Shown here piece by piece: positions 58,387 through 64,000 of a stretch of 64,000 nt of DNA. The position numbers were made by a program, and so were the translations under genes. Source of the stretch: Sinonovacula constricta (Eukaryota > Mollusca > Bivalvia > Cardiida > Solecurtidae); NCBI GenBank assembly GCA_007844125.1, contig CM017564.1, positions 22,252,034-22,316,033 on the forward strand, written 5' to 3'. Every line of letters begins with the position of its first letter. The first letter of the stretch is position 1. Under the pieces are notes generated by a model that did no database searches, had not been told where the DNA came from, and was given only the letters and a program-made list of their open reading frames with translations.

Positions 58387-58889
58387 AGTTTGTTCTTAGT
58401 CATGCGCAATTGAAAGTACTAAAGTGCAAACTGAACTGCCAAGTACATCGTGTACAATAGGTTTTAAGTCCCGTGATTGGAACATTCTTCTCTAGGCGAA
58501 AACAATTTTTGAAGCTTTCTTTAATTGCTGCAAGTGTGTTTTGGGCGATATATCGTAAAAGTTTGAATGCAAGTTGTTTAACTATATCATTGTCATTTTT
58601 AAAAGCTGTTAGGCTAAATATTAATACATTAACTAACTCCTACAGAAAGTTATGGAGCTTTTCGTACCCGGGACCATGTGTATGGCAGGCAAGTGTGCTT
58701 TGCTGACCGCATCGCTGAATCTTGTTTTATGATGTCTTATTTGCTCATTTTGTATTTATTTCACTTTTTGCTTGTGTGTGAGCCCTTTTTGTTTAGTGCC
58801 TTTTCAAATTTTGGTATATGTTGTCGTACGAGTAATTTCCCTTATTAATGATTACATCAATCATACCTGGGCAAGACATTATGGTAACA
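58387..58889. other. non-coding; part shared with 63660-63760
   Basis: The stretch gtgccttttcaaattttggtatatgttg at 58797-58825 recurs as ctgcgccttttcagagtttggtatatgttg at 63687-63714, followed in both by a diverged tail. No gene. Confidence 0.45.
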
Positions 58890-59165
58890 ATCCTTGAAGG
58901 ATTATTTGTTTGTTGGGTCTATCGTCCAACCAACAGTATTTCGGTTATCTGGATTATTTGTCCACTTAAAGCAGATATAGTGCTGTCTACACTGTATATA
59001 TCATGTCGTGAATACCCGGCATTATCACCCGCCCACATTATCCTGACACCGGGCAAACCAGTGGTGGAACTATACGATTTGGTATGTCGCGTCACGGGAT
59101 CGAACCTGGGACCTCCTGTGCCTGAAGCAGACGCTTTACCGATTGCGCTTCCATGTCCGGTCCTT
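58890..59165 (-). mobile_element. tRNA-derived SINE, family A, minus copy
   Basis: On the minus strand it reads gaccggacatggaagcgcaatcggtaaag (A-box region) and ggttcgatcccgt (B box), then the body gtgtcaggataatgtgggcg and agacagcactatatctg. This is the fullest copy of the family; the copies at 1597-2050 match its body. Confidence 0.75.
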
Positions 59166-59239
59166 TAGGGATTATTTAAATGAAGACGTAGATAACTTGC
59201 AGGGGAACAATTTTAAGACTGCTACATTGCACAAGTTAC

Positions 59240-59424
59240 ATCGGGTCCAATAAGAAGCCCAATAAGGGGGTCAATGTGGGACCCAATGAGGAGCAAAATG
59301 AGGGGTCCAATGAGGGACCCAATGAGGGGCCCAATGAGGGGCCCAATGAGGGACTCACTGAGGGGCCCAATGAGGGGCCCAATGAGGGGTCCAATGAGAG
59401 GGCCCAATGAGGGGTCAAGGAGGA
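59240..59424. repeat. 12-bp minisatellite, left part
   Basis: The unit is (g)gcccaatgagg in about 15 copies with gtcc/gacc/gccc variants. The same unit resumes at 60988-61326 in the same orientation after a LINE fragment. Confidence 0.95.
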
Positions 59425-59429
59425 TCCAA

Positions 59430-60706
59430 ATGAAGAAACCCAATTTGTCCCTGGTTCGATCTATGTACAATGAAGTCAAACTTTGTGTCAAACATTTAGG
59501 TTCACTGTCTGATTTTTTCAGTAGCGATATTGGCCTTTTCCAAGGGGAAATAACCTCGCCGATAATGTTTTCTCTGTTCCTGAATGATATCGAGTTGCAT
59601 TTGCAAGAAAACATTGATGTTGGCATTGATATAGATCAGATCGCTGTTTACCTGTTGTTATTTGCTGATGACGCTGTTCTTATTTCAGAAACAAGGGAAG
59701 GTTTACAAAAGTTGCTTAATAGTTTGTTTGAGTATTGATGTAAATGGAAGCTTACTGTCAATGTAGAAAATACTAAAATCATGGTGTTCAGGAAGGGTGG
59801 AAGGTTAAGCAATAACGACAAATTGTTCTATAATAACCAGGAAGTTAAAATTGTTAGCTCGTTTAACTATCTTGGTGTAGATTTTTCAACTGGTGGGTCA
59901 TTTATGCAAGCCACAAAAACTCTAGCTGGTAAGGGCTTAAGAGCTTTAAACTCTTTAATGTCATTTGTTCGCAACATGAAAGTCCCTATTATTATAATGT
60001 TCAATTTGTTCGATGCCTATGTATTGTCGGTTCTAAATTATGGTTGTGAAGTTTGGGGGAACATTAATCCATAGGAAGTTCTGCAAGTGGGCTCTAGCAG
60101 TCAACTAATACTTTGGCCATGTATGGAGAATTAGGTCGATTCCCTTTATACATTGAAAGACATATTAGAATGGTGAAGTACTTCCTTAAAATTAATACGA
60201 TAAAGGCTGATAATGGTATCTTGAATGCTGTACTACATGATCAGATAGATAGTGGACGCAGAGATAGCAATACAACTAACTGGGCGTCAAATGTTCGGCA
60301 TATCCTACAGTCATCTGGTCTAAACAAAGTTTAGTTATTCCCTACATCTGTAAGAATAGGTTCGTTTGTACCTGTGTTACGCAGTCGTCTTAGAGATATT
60401 TACGTCAGTAATTGGAGGGCTGGTCTTGATTCGTCGTCTGCCTTAGATGTGTTTAGAGAAATTAAGCTTTATTTTGAACAGTCATCATACTTAAGATCAA
60501 TGGAAAATACAAAATATAGAAACACTTTAGCCAGATTTCGATTGTCATCCCATAATCTAAATATTGAAGTTGGAAGATATAATAATATCCCCAGAAATGA
60601 ACGCAAATGTGCGCTTTGCAATCTGAATGATATAGAAGATGAATTTCATTTTTTACTTAAATGTCCCATATATGCAGCCTTTAGAAGACAGTATTTTCCT
60701 AAATAG
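59430..60706 (+). pseudogene. LINE ORF2 C-terminal half
   Basis: Open pieces run 59430-59738 (fingers/palm with FADD), 59781-60074 (thumb), 60113-60334 and 60374-60706 (C-terminal CCHC). A single stop (TGA at 59736) separates the first two without a frame change, so the decay is modest. Confidence 0.8.
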
Positions 60707-60975
60707 TTTTACACCAATACAAATATGTCTTAATATATCACTCTTATGCAAAGTGAAAGTATACTGGTTCTAAAAAATATTGCATTATTTTGTGATAAAT
60801 CTTTTAATTTAAGAGACACTCTATTGTAATTTTGTAAATAAACATTGTACAAGTAAAATTTCTAAAGATATCTGTTACTGTTAAATATTACTTAGTATTT
60901 TATATTTTTAATTGTGATTTTCCTTTTACTCACTGTTCACTTGTCACATTTAATGTCATACTATGCTTTCCTTCG
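59430..60975 (+). mobile_element. 5'-truncated LINE between two parts of the minisatellite
   Basis: It begins inside reverse transcriptase and runs to a non-coding tail. RT motifs seen: LFQGEITSPIMFSLFLND, LLFADDAVLIS (the catalytic FADD, about 59650-59690), and KIMVFRKGG. A zinc-binding C terminus CALCNLNDIEDEFHFLLKCP is at about 60606-60680. Stops interrupt at 59736, 60073 and 60332, and the frame shifts once. The N-terminal RT and endonuclease are missing, as in most LINE insertions. The clade is uncertain. Confidence 0.85.
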
Positions 60976-60987
60976 TTCGTTCGTTGA

Positions 60988-61326
60988 CCAAATGACGGGC
61001 CCAATCAGGGATTTAATGAGGGGTCCAATGAGGGACCCAATGAGGGAGCCAATGATTGACCCAATGACAGGCCCATTCAGGGGTCCAATGAGGGGTCCAA
61101 TGAGGGGCCCAATGATTGACCCAATGACAGGTCCAATGAGGGGTCCAATGAGGGACAAAAGGAGGGGCCCATTGAGGGACCCAATGTGGGACCCAATGAG
61201 GGACCCAATGAGGGGCCCAATGACAGGCCCAATGAGGGGCCCAATGACAGGCCCAATGAGGGGCCCAATGAGGGGCCCAATGACAGGCCCAATGAGGGGC
61301 CCAATGAGGGACCAAATGAGGGGTCA
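60988..61326. repeat. 12-bp minisatellite, right part
   Basis: About 28 units of (g)gcccaatgagg with variants such as ccaatgacagg and ccaatgattga. The unit length is a multiple of 3, so both strands stay open (GPMRGPMR and [10 protein letters not shown]); these are not genes. Confidence 0.95.
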
Positions 61327-61549
61327 TTGCTATTGGTTTGTTCAGCCTTCTGTACCCTATTTGGAAGTTTTCTTTTTTGCACGAATTATATTGCTTTCCC
61401 ATAGAGTGTATTATTTTAAGTCAATATCAACAACATATCTGTAAACATGTATTGTGTAAGAGACTGGATTTAGTCCTATAATTGCATAGTGTCATTACTT
61501 TATTGTTTACATCGACACTATTACGATTACCTATAGGGATGGGATGGGA

Positions 61550-61806
61550 TTAGCCGGCTTTTTTGCCGATACTGCGCAGCGATATTTCTATCATTATAGC
61601 ACAGGGGCACTTATGAGGTGCCCAGGGGCTGAACCCGGCCGGTCCATTATACTGACACCGACGAGTCAGGCGTAATACTGTCCCCTTAGCCCCGAGCGTT
61701 AGGAGGGAAGCCATTACTACCAACTTTAAAGTCTTTGGTTTGACCCGGCCGGGGTTCGAACCCACGACCTCCCGATCCGCAAACCGACGCTCTACCACCT
61801 GAGCTT
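61550..61806 (-). mobile_element. tRNA-derived SINE, family C, minus copy
   Basis: On the minus strand it begins taagctcaggtggtagagcg and has gggttcgaaccccggcc (B box), then the family C body to ggcaaaaaagccgg. It is the copy closest to 55092-55378. Confidence 0.85.
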
Positions 61807-62356
61807 ACGATAACCTATATGTGGACTCTCATATAGAACGAAAACATACGTGGGATAAACGTACAAATGTCTTTTTAAATTATATCAGCCATTGTTCAAC
61901 TAAACAACTTAGTTGGGTCGTCATGTATGGCGACACTTATATTTATAACTGGTTTCGGAAATGGTTATGACGTCACAGATTTGAGAATAGAATATTACTT
62001 TTTAAGGCTATGTTTATGCCATTTCAGCAGTAAAATATTACCATATTTTATATCTCTATTATGGTGTTTGTTTTCTTTTGTTTCTAAAAACAACAACCAC
62101 GTAAGCAAAAATCAATAAACATTAGCACTATGACAGCAATTAAATCGTTATCGATTGTTAATTCTTATATTTATATTACATGACGGGACTAAGTCGTATA
62201 CAAGTGCAGACTGCACTAATTATCACAGATTTATACAGAAACATTTAAAATAGAAAAATGTATACAATATTTTAGTCATTTTAGTTTTGTTAGGATTTAA
62301 CTGTTGTTTGTACTTTTTTCTGGTTACTATTTATTTAGTGCCTTTAGTAAGAAATT

Positions 62357-62802
62357 GTTAGGCACTTCGCGATTTGTATCCAAGCTAAATTGATGTGCTA
62401 TGAATAACAGAGGTGTACATTTTATATGGTTTTACATATGGTTTCATTTGTAAGGTTATATAACAATATTAATTAGTTTTCAAGTAAATAATAAATTTGT
62501 TTGATTCAGGACCGTGATTGATGCATACGTCAAAATATAGGTGAGAAGCGTGAGTTGTGCAGTGTTGGAATGACACGATCGTCAAAAATATATGCAAATA
62601 GTTTAGACTATATATGCGGAATGGGGCAGAAGTAGAACGATGTGAGATGAGCTAGGGAGAGGAGCGTGGACTAGGACGCGTTAGAGAGATGTATTCAAGC
62701 CTTACTGTTGTAAGATTGTAAAATGTAACTTTCATTAATAAAACTGTAATCATGGGATGATGTTGTGTTCTCCTGTGGAGCCCCGTTACGTCACAACAAG
62801 AT
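62357..62802 (+). repeat. possible LTR of an unidentified retrotransposon
   Basis: The stretch looks like an LTR: it could start at tgttaggcac (62357), has tatata near 62610, aataaa near 62734, and ends ttacgtcaca at about 62800. A tggtaccagtccgagcg follows after 9 bp, placed like a primer-binding site. The left end is a guess and no second LTR is in the window. Confidence 0.3.
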
Positions 62803-63149
62803 TTATGGTACCAGTCCGAGCGTAGCTGGGAAATCAACACAACGCAGAAGTACAACGCCATAACGCAGAAGTACAACGCCACCGTCGCTGAAGGTTAGTT
62901 TCATTAGTATTTTTGTGTATTATTCATAATGGCGCAAGAAGGTTGTACACATGTTTTGGGTGTCCTTACAGACAAAAATAGTGCATTATACACGGCAGTT
63001 GACGTTTAAACATATGATAGGGATAATTCTAAGTGTAAGAATTGGTTAGGTTAAGTAGAAAAATGAGCGTAAGTAAACAAATTGGAAGATGAAAAAAAAA
63101 GTTTGTTAGCATTACGATGAAAAAGGGGCGTAGTATCAGACTTCCTATA

Positions 63150-63345
63150 ATAATGTAATCTATGTTGTCAATTAATTCATCCTATAAGGATAGTTACGTG
63201 TATTTCCTTTGATGGACATTGAACTTTGGTTCTTCAATTCCATCTTCACATGAACAGGATGCTACAACCATTTATTCGTCTCTGGTCATGTTTGTTCATG
63301 ATTCAGAAATTTAATTTTATTTGTGGTCAACCATTTTTGTGTTGT
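63150..63345 (+). repeat. 196-bp direct repeat, copy 1
   Basis: taatctatgttgtca...catttttgtgttgttt is repeated at 63807-64000 with about two differences. The offset is about 655 bp. No coding content. Confidence 0.9.
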
Positions 63346-63509
63346 TTTTCAAATCGAAATAATACCATATTCCTTTTCTGAACACTATGTGGACATTATT
63401 TGCGATGACGTCACTACTTTCGTCTTAACGTATAGACAATCAATATCAGCGCATGTACATTTTGTTTTCAAATAGATCGTTCTCTTTTCGTTGCATGCAT
63501 TTGAGAAAC

Positions 63510-63615
63510 TCGTCAGGAAGTGCGAGGTTAGAGCTCTGTAAAACCGGTTTAAGCACCCCAGTCGGTCCATATTGCCGACTGACCGTTCCAAGGCGGTAAC
63601 TGTCGGGTTTGCTCT
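63510..63615 (+). repeat. dispersed repeat R1, partial copy E
   Basis: Only the central part is present: cgtcaggaagtgcgaggtt, ggtttaagcaccccagt, ccgactgaccgttccaaggc. It lies between the two copies of the 196-bp direct repeat. Confidence 0.75.
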
Positions 63616-63806
63616 TTTCCTTAAATGACTCATCACAAATTTGTTAATACTTTTCGCTTGGCTTGCATGTGAAATACCTTTGTTCTGCGCCTTTTCAGAG
63701 TTTGGTATATGTTGCAATACTCATAGGACTTTGTCATATATTCTTATTCATGATCACAACAATGTTACTTGTGCCGTGTGGCGGTCGTAAACAATCTCCC
63801 CGTGCA

Positions 63807-64000
63807 TGTAATCTATGTTGTCATTTAATTCATCCTATAAGGATTGTTACGTGTATTTCCTTTGATGGACATTGAACTTTGGTTCTTCAATTCCATCTTC
63901 ACATGAACAGGATGCTACAACCATTTATTCGTCTCTGGTCATGTTTGTTCATGATTCAGAAATTTAATTTTATTTGTGGTCAACCATTTTTGTGTTGTTT
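63807..64000 (+). repeat. 196-bp direct repeat, copy 2, cut by window end
   Basis: Nearly identical to 63150-63345 up to the last base of the window, so the repeat may extend further. Confidence 0.9.

Noticed and set aside
59274..61444. Frames with repeated GPMR or GPLI
   Set aside because: Translation of the 12-bp minisatellite, whose unit length is a multiple of three.

Overview
This is a eukaryotic nuclear window, most likely from a bivalve mollusc. It is AT-rich, has long introns with GT-AG junctions, and is dense in tRNA-derived SINEs, minisatellites, TTAA-flanked MITEs, a Penelope-like element, LINEs and a Copia element of the type seen in aquatic invertebrates. Its two host gene families are a B-box/coiled-coil/beta-propeller TRIM-like protein without RING and a secreted PAN plus C-type-lectin protein; both are expanded in bivalves. 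The species cannot be told from the sequence alone.

Layout. 1-560 is a tandem repeat cut by the window edge. 561-6700 is non-coding with SINE pieces. 6713-25526 (+) is one TRIM-like gene in three exons (6713-7020, 11155-12118, 24954-25526) that join in frame to 614 residues. Intron 1 holds a decayed Penelope-like element and a dispersed repeat called R1 here. Intron 2 (12.8 kb) holds a second R1 copy, a 37-bp minisatellite, a SINE, a Copia element (18286-22642), a miniature LTR element (22643-23011) that the Copia interrupts, and a MITE. 25527-29770 has no gene. 29775-32565 is a 31-bp minisatellite of about 90 units. 33830-39560 is a decayed but nearly full-length LINE. 44169-45664 (-) is a three-exon gene for a secreted PAN/C-type-lectin protein (242 residues). 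A broken paralogue in the same orientation lies at 56489-57933. Between and after these are SINEs, MITEs, a (CATC)n array, and a 5'-truncated LINE sandwiched in a 12-bp minisatellite (59240-61326). A near-identical direct repeat (63150 and 63807) closes the window.

Most notable observation. The 130-bp terminal repeats at 22643-22757 and 22882-23011 enclose only 124 bp, which starts with a primer-binding site matching tRNA-Lys. The repeat has TG...CA ends. Inside it lies a tRNA-like Pol III cassette: A box, B box, T-arm hairpin and a T5 terminator. A 130-bp solo copy with a 4-bp target duplication stands at 50686-50815. This is the architecture of a terminal-repeat retrotransposon in miniature whose LTR carries a Pol III gene, a possible animal analogue of the plant Cassandra elements, which carry 5S RNA.

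The rest of the mobile content is mostly dead. The Copia has frame breaks and LTRs differing at about 9 substitutions plus a 12-bp gap. The Penelope element and both LINEs are fragmentary. The TRIM-like gene and the first lectin gene look intact.
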